From Hepsetus odoe (lineage: Eukaryota; Chordata; Actinopteri; Characiformes; Hepsetidae), in assembly GCA_017165825.1 (NCBI GenBank), contig CM029380.1, positions 5,238,256 to 5,302,255 on the forward strand: a stretch of DNA of 64,000 bases, written 5' to 3'. The notes below the pieces were generated by a model, which was not told where the DNA came from, did no database searches, and saw only the letters and a program-made list of their open reading frames with translations. This document shows, piece by piece, positions 1-10,235 of the stretch. A program made the position numbers and the translations under genes. Within the stretch, counting starts at the first letter, position 1, and each line of letters begins with the position of its first letter.

Positions 1-420
1 GTCTGTCATTAACTATTTTCCTCTAAGATTAATGGCCCTGCTGAACTCCTGTGTATAAATATTTCTCCATGCCCTCTCTGAGAGGCATTAAATGCTCGTC
101 GGTGATCGATAACTGAGGCTAATTGAATTATAAAGTTCCCAGACAGGAAATGATGGTGGGTTCATTTGTCTAAATGGTTTGGTAATGATGCCTCTCGGGT
201 GTGAGGCGGAGAGCTCATTTGTTTTCGGCCTGATGTCGGGCGGCTAGAGTGCTCTTCACCTCCTGCACAGATGCAATGAAGCCGCGGCACTCTAGCCAAA
301 CTCGATATCCGAGTGGACAGACGGCCACAGGTCATCATTGATTGCTCCCTCCAAATTTGGCGGAAGCTTCGAGAGCTGAATTTACAGCTTTTCACCAATC
401 ATTTTCCTATTACGACTCAT
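1..420. other. Non-repetitive upstream stretch, candidate conserved non-coding element
   Basis: No repeat family or splice-bounded reading frame is visible. The stretch keeps several CpGs, has balanced base composition and contains AT-rich homeodomain-like cores such as TAATTGAATTAT near 120-131. It differs in texture from the AT-rich, simple-repeat DNA that follows. An enhancer or conserved element is only an inference; the short reading frame on the minus strand (162-398) has no recognisable domain. Confidence 0.3.
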
Positions 421-923
421 AGACAGGTATATTAAAGGGCCCATAACCTGCATTTTTCTTGTGTTTTAATTTCCATTCTAATGTTCCCTTTTTTCCAGAC
501 TGTCTGTGTATCACGGAATTAAACAGGCTGTTTTTATTACTGTGCCTTTAGTTATAATATATGAAAATGTATTCAGTTTTGACTACTCGTTCTGTATTCT
601 GAAAGTCTTGGTTGAAAAACCAACTTCCATATGAATAGGTGGAACTGCAGCCTAAATAATGAAAGTATATTATTAGTTTCTTGATACAGACCCAGTTTCC
701 AGTTACAGATCCAGTGAGGTCTAAACAGTTTTCTTTTACAGCTCAACTTTCTGAAACGAGGGAATGTATGAACTCTCAATTTTTAAATAAAAAAAAGTTT
801 AAATTAATTACCCACAACAAAAAAGTGACATTCAGTTTTCCTTGATTAGATTTTTTCCTACACAAAAGTCAATTAATTTCATCCTCTTGCCATGACTCCC
901 CAAAGCACAATACCACTAACACT
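421..923. other. AT-rich intergenic DNA, nothing recognised
   Basis: Plain AT-rich sequence without a recognised gene, repeat family or regulatory signal. Confidence 0.5.
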
Positions 924-1140
924 GTGGCAGCAGTGGCCGAGTGGTTAGACACTGGAAGGTCAAAATGACCTCAGGTACCCTTGAGCAAGGCACCGCCCCC
1001 ATCACTGCTCCTTGGGTGTGGGATATAGCTGCCTACTTCTGCTCTGTGTGTATAGGTTAAAAGCATAGAGTGTATTTTGTTGTGGTTGACTGTGTGGTGT
1101 GTTGCGTGTGCGCAATGACAAATATTCACTTTCACTGAAA
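924..1140 (+). mobile_element. SINE-A copy (tRNA-derived), internally deleted
   Basis: The head reads GCAGTGGCCGAGTGGTTAGA, a tRNA-like box A. The body has the family's ACCCTTGAGCAAGGCACCG and TCACTGCTCC motifs, and the end has the CACTTTCACT tail. The box B region is missing, so the head is joined directly to the body. It is oriented head-left (+). Confidence 0.75.
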
Positions 1141-1496
1141 GGATGAAGCTCAGCATGTGCTTTCTCTGGATCACAGAATGGTTGCCAAAGTGCAAAATGG
1201 ACACTTCAGCACAATTGCAGGTGAACACTGACAGCCAATACTGTTAAGTCAGAGGCCCGGACCAAGTGATGGGGGGGGGAAAGGACCACACTACTTATCT
1301 AGAGAGAGCAAAGCTTGTTTATTTCTTGGAACCCTGTCCATGGGCATCACACTCAGTGTTCGGTCCAATGCTTGCGCTTTCCAGGAGACAAAATATTTTT
1401 GGAAATGTGGGGGTTGCTTGTGGCTTGTCAGTTCAACAGGTCCTGACTGGCTAACTGGCTAGCCAGCTGAAGTTTTAAAAGGATGTCAAGGTCACA
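1141..1496. other. Spacer between two opposed SINE-A copies
   Basis: AT/GC-mixed unique DNA with a poly-G run near 1270. No gene recognised. Confidence 0.4.
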
Positions 1497-1754
1497 ACCT
1501 GAAGTGAAGTGAAGGTGACAACCTTTGTCATTGTGAAATGCAGCACAGCACAACACAACACAACAAAATTCAACCTCTGTGTTTCACCCATACACACACG
1601 TGCAGCAGGGGGCAGCTATTGAAAGCACCCGGGGAGCAGTGTTGGGGACAGTACCTTGCTCAAGGGTACCTCAGGGCCACCTACTGGTGAGGGAATTGAA
1701 CCCACAATCTTCCAATTCGGGGCAACTCCCTAACCAGTAGGCCACCACTGCCTA
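1497..1754 (-). mobile_element. SINE-A copy, full length, minus orientation
   Basis: It starts with the tail motif (GTGAAGTGAAGGTGACAACC), passes through CTTGCTCAAGGGTACCTCAG and ends with the inverted tRNA-like head (box B complement GGGAATTGAACCC, box A complement CCTAACCAGTAGGCCACC). All SINE-A modules are present. Confidence 0.85.
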
Positions 1755-2557
1755 GTGCAGCAACCAACAACAAAATATAAGAGACAGAACATATAAAGTC
1801 AAAATTAAAGAGTATTGCAATCATTGCATGAGGTTATTTTTGTGTTTTGTGTTTTGGTACATTTGGTACATGATACATGGGGTTACACAGAAAGAGCAGG
1901 TCATTAGTACAGCAATTAGTCTTACTGTTATTACATTAATGCTCACATTATGGCACAAGTTGCATTAAGCAAAAACAAGGGCTCGTAAAGTGATGAAGGG
2001 GATGAAATGACTCATTTAAAAATGGGTGGATCATTGTGTGTTAAGAGTTCTGATGGCTTGCGTGATTAAGCTATTGCACAGATGCTTCAGAACCTTTTTC
2101 TGGACGGTAGAAGATGGAAGAGTTCATGTAGTGAAAATGGTCTTTACAGTGTTGCTGGCCCTGTTGAAGCAGGATGTGATCCATAAATAAAAAGTCAGCA
2201 AAATTATATATAGAATTATCATTCTGTCCATCCAGGTGAAGGTTTGTCAACTGGCAACGCATTATCCGAGGCAGAATCAGACCTGACACTGCTGCATTTG
2301 AATGACTATAGTGAATATAGGTCCAAGTTGAGGTACAAGTGAACCAACATGCAATGTCCTCACGTCTTATTCCCTCGTGCATGTCCGATATGCATCATCA
2401 AATATTAAGGATTTGGAAAATTTCTGCCACTGCCAGAAATGAGCTGTTGCTGAGCAATTCAGAGCTGTTCATAACCATACACTGTTGCCTGTCTTAACAT
2501 TATCTTGTGGCCTTACTTTAACCAACGCAGCTGACTTTACCCTCCTTTGGAAAGAAA
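1755..2557. other. Intergenic DNA, nothing recognised
   Basis: No splice-bounded coding pattern or repeat family identified; a 103-codon minus-strand frame at 2071-2382 has no recognisable motif and is treated as chance. Confidence 0.4.
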
Positions 2558-2770
2558 CAGGTGGCCTAATGGTGTGAGACGAACCTCCCCATGATCAGAA
2601 GCGAGTGAGTTTGAGTTGGGGAGCAGTAGGCTGCCCTGAGGTACCCTTCAGCAGTCATCCCTAACACTGCTTTCCTGGCGCTGGATGAATGGCTGCCTGC
2701 TGCTACACTGTTTGTTTGGGTTAAATGCAGAGGATGCATTTTGTTGTGCTGTGCTGTGTTCACAATGGTA
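2558..2770 (+). mobile_element. Divergent SINE-A-like copy
   Basis: Head GGTGGCCTAATGGTGTGAGA, then GCCCTGAGGTACCCTTCAGC, GGTTAAATGCAGAGG and a TGTGCTGTGTTCACAATG end match the SINE-A order. Many substitutions suggest an old copy or a related subfamily. Confidence 0.6.
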
Positions 2771-3460
2771 GGATCGTTACAAAGATTTGAAAGTGCCAGG
2801 GCTTGCAGAGAGCCTCGGAAAACTAACATCTGCCAAACTGCCTTCATTTCATGCTTCACAAAACTCAGTGGATGTTAAACTCAACAAAGGACCAAGTGGA
2901 GCACGTCTGAATGGTCCTGTGAATGCTACTTATTTTTTCCGTTTGTAATACTATCACTTTTATTAACGGCAGAAAGCCATGTCGGAAAGCTGGAGAGCTT
3001 TTCCGGAAAGATACCCGGTGCCCAATGGTCTTCTCAGCAGTTTCCTTTCTGCCGGAGGATGTTCCTGCTGCTAACTCAACATTTAGGAAGTTGACGCCCT
3101 TTGAACTGATCTAATGTCAGCTTTTTATTCCCGTCATAATGGCTGCAGTCAGGACACAGTTGGTAAAGCTGGTATTAGATCAGCATGTTGGTCCTACCAA
3201 GCAGTGTATAAGGCCAACTGCCTCCCATAGCTAGCTTGGCGCAGGCAGATAGTGGAGCGGAACAAGTCCTCTATTCACTCTGGCTTCTGTCCTCTCCAGC
3301 TTGGCTCGCTCCTTCAAGCCACCCACACTGTCTCATTCTTGCAGCCTACGAAACATACAGTACCATCAACAAAGAAAAAGGGTCTTTTGTGCTCTCAAAG
3401 CATGTAGAAATCCATAAATATGGGCATATTGGTGTCCATGACCTGCCTCTATTAAATTAG
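2771..3460. other. Intergenic DNA, nothing recognised
   Basis: Two short plus-strand frames (2923-3114, 3236-3460) show no known domain and no flanking splice pattern that would support an exon. No repeat is recognised. Confidence 0.4.
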
Positions 3461-3698
3461 TGAAGTGAAAGTGACTATTTGTCATTGTGAAACACAGCAC
3501 ACAGTCGAACACAATGAAACCTCTGCTTTTCTCCCAGACACACAAATGCAGCAGTGGGCAGCTATTTAAAGCACCCAGGGAGCAGTGATGGAGACAGAAC
3601 CTTGCTCAAGGGTAACTGAGGGCAACCTACTCCGAGATTCGAATCCATGACCTTCAGATCCTGGGGGCTAGTCCTCAACCACTAGGCTACTGCTGCCC
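3461..3698 (-). mobile_element. SINE-A copy, minus orientation
   Basis: Tail GTGAAGTGAAAGTGACTATT at the left, CTTGCTCAAGGGTAACTGAG in the body, and an inverted tRNA-like head ending CACTAGGCTACTGCTGCCCC at the right. Confidence 0.85.
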
Positions 3699-3730
3699 CA
3701 TAATTATACATATAATTAATATTTTAAAAA

Positions 3731-3872
3731 TACAGTGCTGTGCAAAGGTATTGAGCCACCCCTCATTAGCTTCAGAGCCACAATGCCATGTATTCTTAAG
3801 TAATTGCTGAGAAATAGTTTCCCTGGGCTTCCTGAAGAACAACGTTTTTGGTTCTCATTTTCTCAGATTCAG
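3731..3872. mobile_element. MITE-2 terminal fragment (Tc1-type end)
   Basis: It begins TACAGTGCTGTGCAAAGGTA and continues with a GAGCCACCCCTCA block and a CTGGGCTTCCTGA block, shared in order with the longer copies at 15055-15588 and 21617-22140. The similarity stops within about 140 bp, so only one end remains. A TA at the boundary fits Tc1/mariner insertion. Confidence 0.6.
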
Positions 3873-4170
3873 ATTCAGCGCCACTTGTTTTAACCTCCTT
3901 AATTATAACAGTAGATATATTTACATACAACTTTATATACAACTTTACAGACGTGCTTGGCTTTTTTGCTTTAAATAAGTCCAAATAGTATTACTTTGTT
4001 TACTGATTATCTCAACTTATCTAGAGTAGGGTGGCGGGAGGTGCTGAAGCCTTTTCTTTAGCTTACACGTGCCGAAAGTCACTCACACCCAGTCGAGCAT
4101 AAAGCCTTAACCAATAGTTCCTGGTGCTTTATAAAGCTAAGCCATGAAAAAGTAGACCTCTTCATGTGTC

Positions 4171-4404
4171 ATAGTGAAAGTGACTATTCTTGTCATGGTG
4201 AGTACACACAGCACACCACATTGAAATTTGATCTCTGCATTTAACCCATGCAAAAATACACACCGTGCAGAAGGTGGCAGCTATGAAAGCGCCCAGGGAG
4301 CAGTGACAGGGACGGTACCTTGCTCAAGGGTACCTCAGGGCAACCTACTGGTAAGGGGTTTGAATCCACAATCTTCCGATCCTGTGGCCAACTCTTTATT
4401 ACCT
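4171..4404 (-). mobile_element. SINE-A copy, minus orientation
   Basis: GTGAAAGTGACTATTCTTGT tail, GGTACCTTGCTCAAGGGTAC body and an inverted head with the box B complement (GGGTTTGAATCC). The box A part at the right is decayed. Confidence 0.8.
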
Positions 4405-4848
4405 GTGTGAAAACGTGAAAACTCATGGCAGGCCAGCATCATTCAGAATAGATGAACAGGTTAAAGGTTTTTAAGGACAATATCAGTTAAATTTAAAAGC
4501 TCATAGCTCACCAGACAGGGGTGCTACAGAAGTAGGCAAAGCACTGCAGAGTCCTCTCGCTCTTTCTTTTCCTGCCATCTTTTACACATATGCATAAGCT
4601 GCCTACTCCTGATTGACAGTGCGATTACTGGGAGAAATTGACTGTCACTGCTGAATGCTTAAGGTGCACACGGGTGGAAAAGCATCTGACACTTTTTAAG
4701 CAGCACCTGAAGCAGCTTTAGCTGGGCTGAAAGACTTTTGATGATGCAAGGGATAGGAAGTTTCTAGCTTACATTACAAACTAAATTTAGAAGTTACCAC
4801 ATGCCACTGCAGCCAGTGCTGAGGCCTCTTAACCCTCATCAGTTTCAC
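4405..4848. other. Intergenic DNA, nothing recognised
   Basis: Unique AT-rich sequence without a recognised feature. Confidence 0.4.
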
Positions 4849-5020
4849 ATGTTCCTCTGAAGTGCGTGAGAGAAAAAGGGCTTTTTAAAAAAGTATTTTT
4901 GTTAAATATGCCAGCATGCTGTGGTCATGCACCCGTGTAAACGCGTGTGTTCTCAGGAGAGGCGAGGTGTCTGGTTGATCTGAGGTCTGCCACTGCACAG
5001 AAAATGGAAAAGCAATGCCT
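4849..5020 (+). repeat. Local duplicated block, copy 1 (uninterrupted form)
   Basis: The block runs from ATGTTCCTCTGAAGTGCGTG through GCCAGCATGCTGTGGTCATG to GAAAATGGAAAAGCAATGCC. Related copies lie at 5831-5926 and 6149-6288, with an inverted piece at 5689-5736. In this copy GAAAATGG is joined directly to AAAAGCAATGCC, whereas in copy 3 those halves are separated by about 660 bp of inserted DNA. Confidence 0.8.
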
Positions 5021-5585
5021 GCAAATGTGTCACCTAGTGTGCACTCTTAATTCCAGGTCACAAAGTGGATCAAGTTTAACTAACTTTCCCAATGGGTGCA
5101 ATGGGTGGCATGCTGCTATCTGTAAATAAGGTTAAATGTGCAGAAAACCTCACGATGACCTGTACAGCTTTTGATGAATCTTCTTTTTCACCCACAAGTT
5201 CCTTTTCTTATGAAAGAGTGGTCTATTGAGCCCCCATACCTCCTCTTTTCTACATAAATATCCCTACATTCATTTTGGTATACTAGTGATGGGAACCAAA
5301 GACATTAATACTAATATATAGACATTTCCCTGAATCACACTTGGACAGCAATCACCATTACTTTCAGAAACGGAAAAGCTGAAGGTTCTCCGCAAGAAAT
5401 TACGTAGATTTAAAATGAAAATTGAATAGATCTGCCTGTGTGGTTTGCCTCTTCTCCCAGCTATAGTAGATGCGCCAAAAGGGGACTTTTATTATTTTAT
5501 ACACACTAGTTTTTGGAAACTGATTACTATATCTGTTTCAGACCTGATGATCTAAGGCATAACGCTTATAATATTGTATATGCTT

Positions 5586-5588
<3 letters not shown>
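5021..5588. other. Intergenic DNA, nothing recognised
   Basis: Unique AT-rich DNA leading into a long TA microsatellite. Confidence 0.4.

Positions 5589-5670
<82 letters not shown>
5589..5670. repeat. (AT)n microsatellite, about 41 units
   Basis: An uninterrupted AT dinucleotide run of 82 bp. A tyrosine/isoleucine repeat reading frame across it is an artefact. Confidence 0.97.
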
Positions 5671-5673
<3 letters not shown>

Positions 5674-5688
5674 GTTTCCTAGCATTAA

Positions 5689-5736
5689 CTGCAGGTGCAT
5701 GACCATAGCATGCTGGCATATTTAACAAAAAAAACA
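5689..5736 (-). repeat. Local duplicated block, inverted partial copy
   Basis: GGTGCATGACCATAGCATGC followed by TGGCATATTTAACAAAAA is the reverse complement of the GTTAAATATGCCAGCATGCT / GGTCATGCACC core of copies 1-3, with one substitution in the core. It sits about 100 bp left of direct copy 2, making a local inverted repeat. Confidence 0.75.
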
Positions 5737-5781
5737 AATATATTTATTTGTTTTTTTTGTAAAAAACAATAAAAATAAAAA

Positions 5782-5806
5782 ATATATATATATATATATA
5801 TATATT
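5782..5806. repeat. (AT)n microsatellite
   Basis: Short AT dinucleotide run between the inverted and direct copies of the local block. Confidence 0.9.
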
Positions 5807-5830
5807 TATTTATTTATTATATTTATTTAT

Positions 5831-5926
5831 ATATGCCAGCATGCTGTGGTCATGCACCCGTGTTAATGCGCGTGTTCTCAGCGGAGGTGAGGTGTCTGTG
5901 TGATCTGAGGTCTGCCACTGCACAGA
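5831..5926 (+). repeat. Local duplicated block, copy 2 (5' truncated)
   Basis: Starts at ATATGCCAGCATGCTGTGGT and ends at CTGCCACTGCACAGA, matching the central and right parts of copy 1. A TA-rich microsatellite replaces the left part. Confidence 0.8.
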
Positions 5927-5980
5927 TATATATCTGTATGTGTATAATATATATATATATATATATAATACACACACACA

Positions 5981-6126
5981 CAGGGACAGTCCCCCCTGGA
6001 GGCACTCTGGGTTAAGGGTCTTGCTCAGGGACACAGTGGTGGTAGTGCTAGAGGTGGAATTCGAACCTGGGGCCTCTTGAGTCATTGGTCCATAGGCAAG
6101 TACCCTACCACTAGACCACCACCACC
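5981..6126 (-). mobile_element. SINE-B copy, truncated
   Basis: Reads CAGGGACAGTCCCCCCTGGA, GGGTTAAGGGTCTTGCTCAG, GGAATTCGAACCTGGGGCC and ends CTAGACCACCACCACCC. On the minus strand this is a tRNA-like head (box A GGTGGTCTAGTGGTAGGG, box B GGTTCGAATTCC) followed by the SINE-B body. The LINE-like tail seen in the copies at 43400 and 55892 is missing. It is flanked by CA and TA microsatellites. Confidence 0.8.
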
Positions 6127-6148
6127 CTATATATATATATATATATGT

Positions 6149-6288
6149 ATGTTCTTCTGAAGTGTGTGAGAGAAAAAGGGCTTTTTCAAAAAGTTTTTTG
6201 TTAAATATGTCAGCATGCTGTGGTCATGCACCTGTGTTATCCTGTGTGTTCTCAGGGGAGGTGAGATGTCTGTGTGATCTGAAAATGG
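6149..6288 (+). repeat. Local duplicated block, copy 3 (interrupted form)
   Basis: Matches copy 1 from ATGTTCTTCTGAAG to GAAAATGG. The continuation found in copy 1 (AAAAGCAATGCC) reappears at 6952 after a TA tract, the MITE-1 element and TG/TA tracts. Confidence 0.8.
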
Positions 6289-6309
6289 ATATATATATAT
6301 ATATATATA

Positions 6310-6860
6310 CAGTACTGTGCAAAAGTTTTAGGCAGGTGTGGAAAAAATGCTGTAAACAAAGAATGCTTTCAGAAATGGAAGTGTTAATCATTTATTTTCA
6401 TCAATCAACAAAATGCAGTGAATGAACAAAAGAGAATCTAAATCAAATCAATATTTGGTGTGACCACCCTTTGCCTACAAAACAGCATCAATTCTTCTAG
6501 GTACACTTGCACACAGTTTTTGAAGGAACTCTGCTGGTAGGTTGTTCCAAACATCTTGGAGAACTAACCACAGATCTTCTGTGGATGTAGCTTCCTCACA
6601 TCCTTCTGTCTCTTCATGTAATCCAGACACACTGGATGATGTTGAGATCAGGGCTCTGTGGGGGCCAGAAGAACTGATGCTGGTTTGAAAGCAAAAGGTA
6701 GTAACACCAAATACTGATTTGATTTAGATTTTTCTTTTGTTCGCCCACTTTGCATTTTGTAAATCGATCAAAATAAACAAACAATCGATGTATATTTCTG
6801 AAAGCATTCTTTTGTTTACAGCATATTTTCCACACCTGCCTAAAACTTTTGCACAGTACT

Positions 6861-6861
<1 letters not shown>
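6310..6861. mobile_element. MITE-1 copy A, complete Tc1-type non-autonomous element
   Basis: Both ends carry CAGTACTGTGCAAAAGTTTT followed by AGGCAGGTGTGG in inverted orientation, next to TA. The inverted similarity extends roughly 200 bp into the element (AATGCTTTCAGAAAT, AATCTAAATCAAATCA, TTTGGTGTGACCACC). The middle, read on the minus strand, keeps a Tc1 transposase C-terminal scrap (SPDLNIIQ), so this is probably an internal-deletion derivative of a Tc1 element. Confidence 0.85.

Positions 6862-6863
<2 letters not shown>

Positions 6864-6951
<88 letters not shown>
6864..6951. repeat. (TG)n followed by (TA)n microsatellite
   Basis: About 37 bp of TG units pass directly into about 50 bp of TA units at the right edge of MITE-1 copy A. 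Confidence 0.95.
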
Positions 6952-6955
<4 letters not shown>

Positions 6956-6969
6956 CAATGCCTAAATTA

Positions 6970-8710
6970 TAATTAGCCATGTGTTGAAAGGAACTATAGA
7001 ACTATTGTCTTGAACTATTGCCTTTCCTTATTTTAAGTATTTTAGAACAACATATGTGAAATAAAGTGGGGAAAGTCACTGAATAATGGAGCAAACCAAA
7101 GTCTTTAATTTTAGACTGATTTCTATATGAACACCTTGGACCTTAATGCAGCTTTACACTAGCAGGGCTCAAAAAGATGGACACATGCTGGGACCATGCT
7201 GCTGAAAACCACTTGGTATCCACTTGATGACGCCTGTCTAGCAAACTGGAAAATGATTTGACACCGAAGCAGCAGACTATTTTTGTTTGTCTTCAAAGTT
7301 TCATTTGCATTAAGCAAGAGCTACAGATTCAGTAAGGCGTGTCCAAACCTTTAACTTGACAGAAACAAGTCTTTCTGGGACTATTTGATGTGGTTAGTGT
7401 TGATTTAGGCACATCGACTACTGCTGGGAAGAAGGCAAAATAATTCATGCTTTAGGCCTCTTTTGAAGACTGGAAGATGATGATGAGTTCAACAGGAAGC
7501 TGAGACTAGAAGAGGGGAAAGGGGTCAGAGAGCAAGGGGTATTTTGTCTTTGGTGAAGGAGGGCACACATGCCTCCAAAATCTGAACACCTATGTGGACT
7601 GGAGCCATAAACCAATCACATGTGCAATATGTTCAAGGCTGGATACAAACTTTTTTGCAATTGTTCTTATAGCATTTATTATTAAAATGTAAGGCAAGAG
7701 TTTTAAGTCAAATCTCACTGAATTATGTTAAGCAATTATATTATTGTTGTTGTTGTTCTTATTATTATTGTTATGGTTATAATTATTATTCTTTCTAGCT
7801 TTATAACTTTTTTAATATTAGTCAATTCTTTTAACTTTAATCCAATTTTCAAATGTGCTTAAACAATTAACTGTATTTAGGCTGTATTGCCTCACTCTGC
7901 AGAGCATTTTCCACCCCAGCACTTCAGCAGGCCTCTGCTGAGACAAGAGTGAGACGATGTGAAATCCACAGCTGAAATGCTTGAGCCTCTACCCTGTGGT
8001 CATTTCTCCTTTTTGTCCTCTTTCAATGTCCTATTTTAATGGCCCTCTTTGTTGCACTTTTGCTCAAACATGTGGCTGTCGACTGCTGGAGTGAAAGCTG
8101 TTATTACTGTTACAGAGCAACATGTGTCACTAGCACCCCTTTTCGTCTTTTTCATCTTTTTTTTTTTTACTTTCCATTTTCCTTTTTGCAATATGAAACT
8201 TCATTATTACAAATACTCAAAGTATTTGTCACATCACTTGTCACATTGCAACCTATAGAAATACTGATGTGTTAATACAGGCGAGTGACAGATGAAAGTA
8301 AAAAGCAGAAAAGAAGTGTCTTAGTAAGTGTCTTAGGGCTGCTCTAGCAGTTTCAGAGTGCAGTGGCAAAGAACATGACCCTCGGCCATTGCTTTAAGAC
8401 CTGACCCAGCCCAATAGGTACTGCAAATGTTGAATCCTGAAGCCTTTACTGGGATGTTAAGTGCTTTAGTGGAGTGAAAATTGATTTATACATTTGTTTT
8501 TTATCAGTGTATTTCTGGGGAGTTTTCTTGGATGAGCAAAAAAAAGTCCCCAACTTTTCCTTTACCCTCTCTGTGCTAAAGTTCCTCTCATCATCTCATT
8601 ACTGCTGCTAATTGCAGCAAGACATAAGATATATACCACACAGATTGTTTAAAACGGTTTACATTGGCAAAAAGTGTTCTTTATGTATTGCTGGAACACA
8701 ATACATTGTC
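6970..8710. other. Intergenic DNA, nothing recognised
   Basis: Unique AT-rich DNA with a small TTG/ATT-rich tract near 7743-7790 and a T-run near 8157-8168. No gene or repeat family identified. Confidence 0.4.
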
Positions 8711-8723
8711 AGAATAAATTCAC

Positions 8724-8995
8724 TCACTCACTTTCTTGACCACTAATTATGCTCGCGGAGGGTGCTGGAGCCTATCCCAGCTCTCACAGGGAAACACTCT
8801 GGACAGGTCGCCACTCCATAGCAGGGCAAACACACAGACAAACACATTCACACCTACAGACAATTTAGCATCTCCGATTCCATTGTCTTAGGACCGGAGC
8901 TCCTGGACACGGGGAGAACCCAGACCATCCCACCTGGGAATGGAACCCAGGACCTTCTCGCTGTGAGGTGACATCCCTGTGCCACCGTGACACCC
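8724..8995 (-). mobile_element. SINE-C copy with 13-bp target-site duplication
   Basis: Flanked by exact direct repeats AGAATAAATTCAC at 8711-8723 and 8996-9008, as expected for a retrotransposed insertion. Read on the minus strand, the head GGGTGTCACGGTGGCACAGG and a box B-like GGTTCCATTCC suggest a tRNA-derived start. The body has ACACGGGGAGAACCCAGA and GGAGCCTATCCCAG on the plus strand, a very common fish repeat pattern. Confidence 0.85.
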
Positions 8996-9008
8996 AGAAT
9001 AAATTCAC

Positions 9009-9487
9009 GCTGATACATTATAGGCTGGTTGAAAGACTACAGGTTAAGTCCAGGTTTCTAAATGAACTTAATTTAATGAAGCAGTGATTAACCACATCAG
9101 GCACTGAAAAGAAACTACAAATTCAACTGAGAGGAGAGGTTTTAAATACAATAAATGGCTGCTTCCTCTATATGTTTAGTCTTTATATATATCTGTGTTA
9201 TTAGCATTAGTGTTTTTCTGACTAAATCAATACTTACGGCACAAATATAAAGGTTTTGTTATTCTCTATAACTCTTGCACATCACTTCAGTAGCTATACC
9301 TACATTTCATCTAGACTCACTTTTTTCAGCTCAACCTACAATATAGTTGCACTGTGTATTTTACAATTACAAACTGTTGTCCATCTGTTTCCCTGCATCG
9401 TTTCTTCGCCCCTTTGCCCTATTTATCCACAATCAAGAACATCAGGTAGCAGGGATGGTTAGATCACTATCATCTAATTACAAAACG
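9009..9487. other. Intergenic DNA, nothing recognised
   Basis: Unique AT-rich DNA. Overlapping short frames at 9256-9547 have no recognisable domain. Confidence 0.4.
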
Positions 9488-9713
9488 AAAGTGAGAGTGA
9501 CCATTTTTCATTGTGAGCACACGGCAAAGCACAGCACTCCACACTGAATTGGTTCAATGCATTTAACCCGTGTACACCGTGCAGCAGTGGGCAGCCAGAT
9601 CCAGAGCCCAGGGAGCAGTGATAGTGAGGGAAAGGTAACTTGCTTAAGGGTACCTTGAACCCATTACCGTCCAATCCTAGGACTTAGTCTCTAAACACTA
9701 GGCCACTGTTGGC
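9488..9713 (-). mobile_element. SINE-A copy, minus orientation, decayed
   Basis: AGTGAGAGTGACCATTTTTC tail, GTGCAGCAGTGGGCAGC, GGTAACTTGCTTAAGGGTAC, and an inverted head ending CTAAACACTAGGCCACTG. Part of the body is shortened near box B. Confidence 0.75.
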
Positions 9714-10002
9714 CTTGATTCATCAATGGATGCCAAACATTTTCCAGGGCAATAAATGTCAAGGTTGTGGTCATTCAGATGAAATTTCAGAATTAATTAG
9801 ACCATTCCATTAAATTAGGCCCTATCAGTTTTAATAGTAGATGCAATAAGTCAGGCAGGGTGTACTGCAACTGTTAATACAAGAAGTGTGAGCCACAGAT
9901 TTGTCTTAAGTGTTAGAAAGAGAGGTGTGTGACAGCGGAGACATGTGGCATCTCTGCTGCAAAGTGCAGCATATGGTGTCGTTTAGCACATGCATTTGGC
10001 AT

Positions 10003-10003
<1 letters not shown>
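9714..10003. other. Intergenic DNA, nothing recognised
   Basis: No feature identified. Confidence 0.4.

Positions 10004-10035
<32 letters not shown>
10004..10035. repeat. (CA)16 microsatellite
   Basis: Pure CA dinucleotide run. It lies upstream of hnrnpll and outside the gene. Confidence 0.95.
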
Positions 10036-10037
<2 letters not shown>

Positions 10038-10119
10038 GAGCACTCCATCCTCCCTGTCACACCCTCTCACATTAACACCCATTATACTCAAGGCTCAGCA
10101 GATCAATACACACAGCTGT

Positions 10120-10235
10120 TCTCTCTCCCTCCATCTTTCTCTCTCTCCATCTCTCTCCTTCTTTTTCTCTCTCTCTCTCACTCACTCGTTCTACACCTCT
10201 TTTTCTCCCTCTCATCCCACCTTCCCACCTCTCTT
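10120..10235. repeat. Pyrimidine-rich CT tract
   Basis: CTCTCTC/CTTTT-rich low-complexity sequence with interruptions. The long serine/leucine-rich frames across it (9910-10380) are a composition effect. Confidence 0.85.

Noticed and set aside
4228..4410. Plus-strand frame and its minus-strand partner (4241-4426)
   Set aside because: Both are translations of a SINE-A copy; the same peptide pieces recur at 20045-20374, 29001-29178 and 48936-49154.
5513..5725. Frame with a long Ile/Tyr repeat
   Set aside because: Translation of the (AT)n microsatellite.
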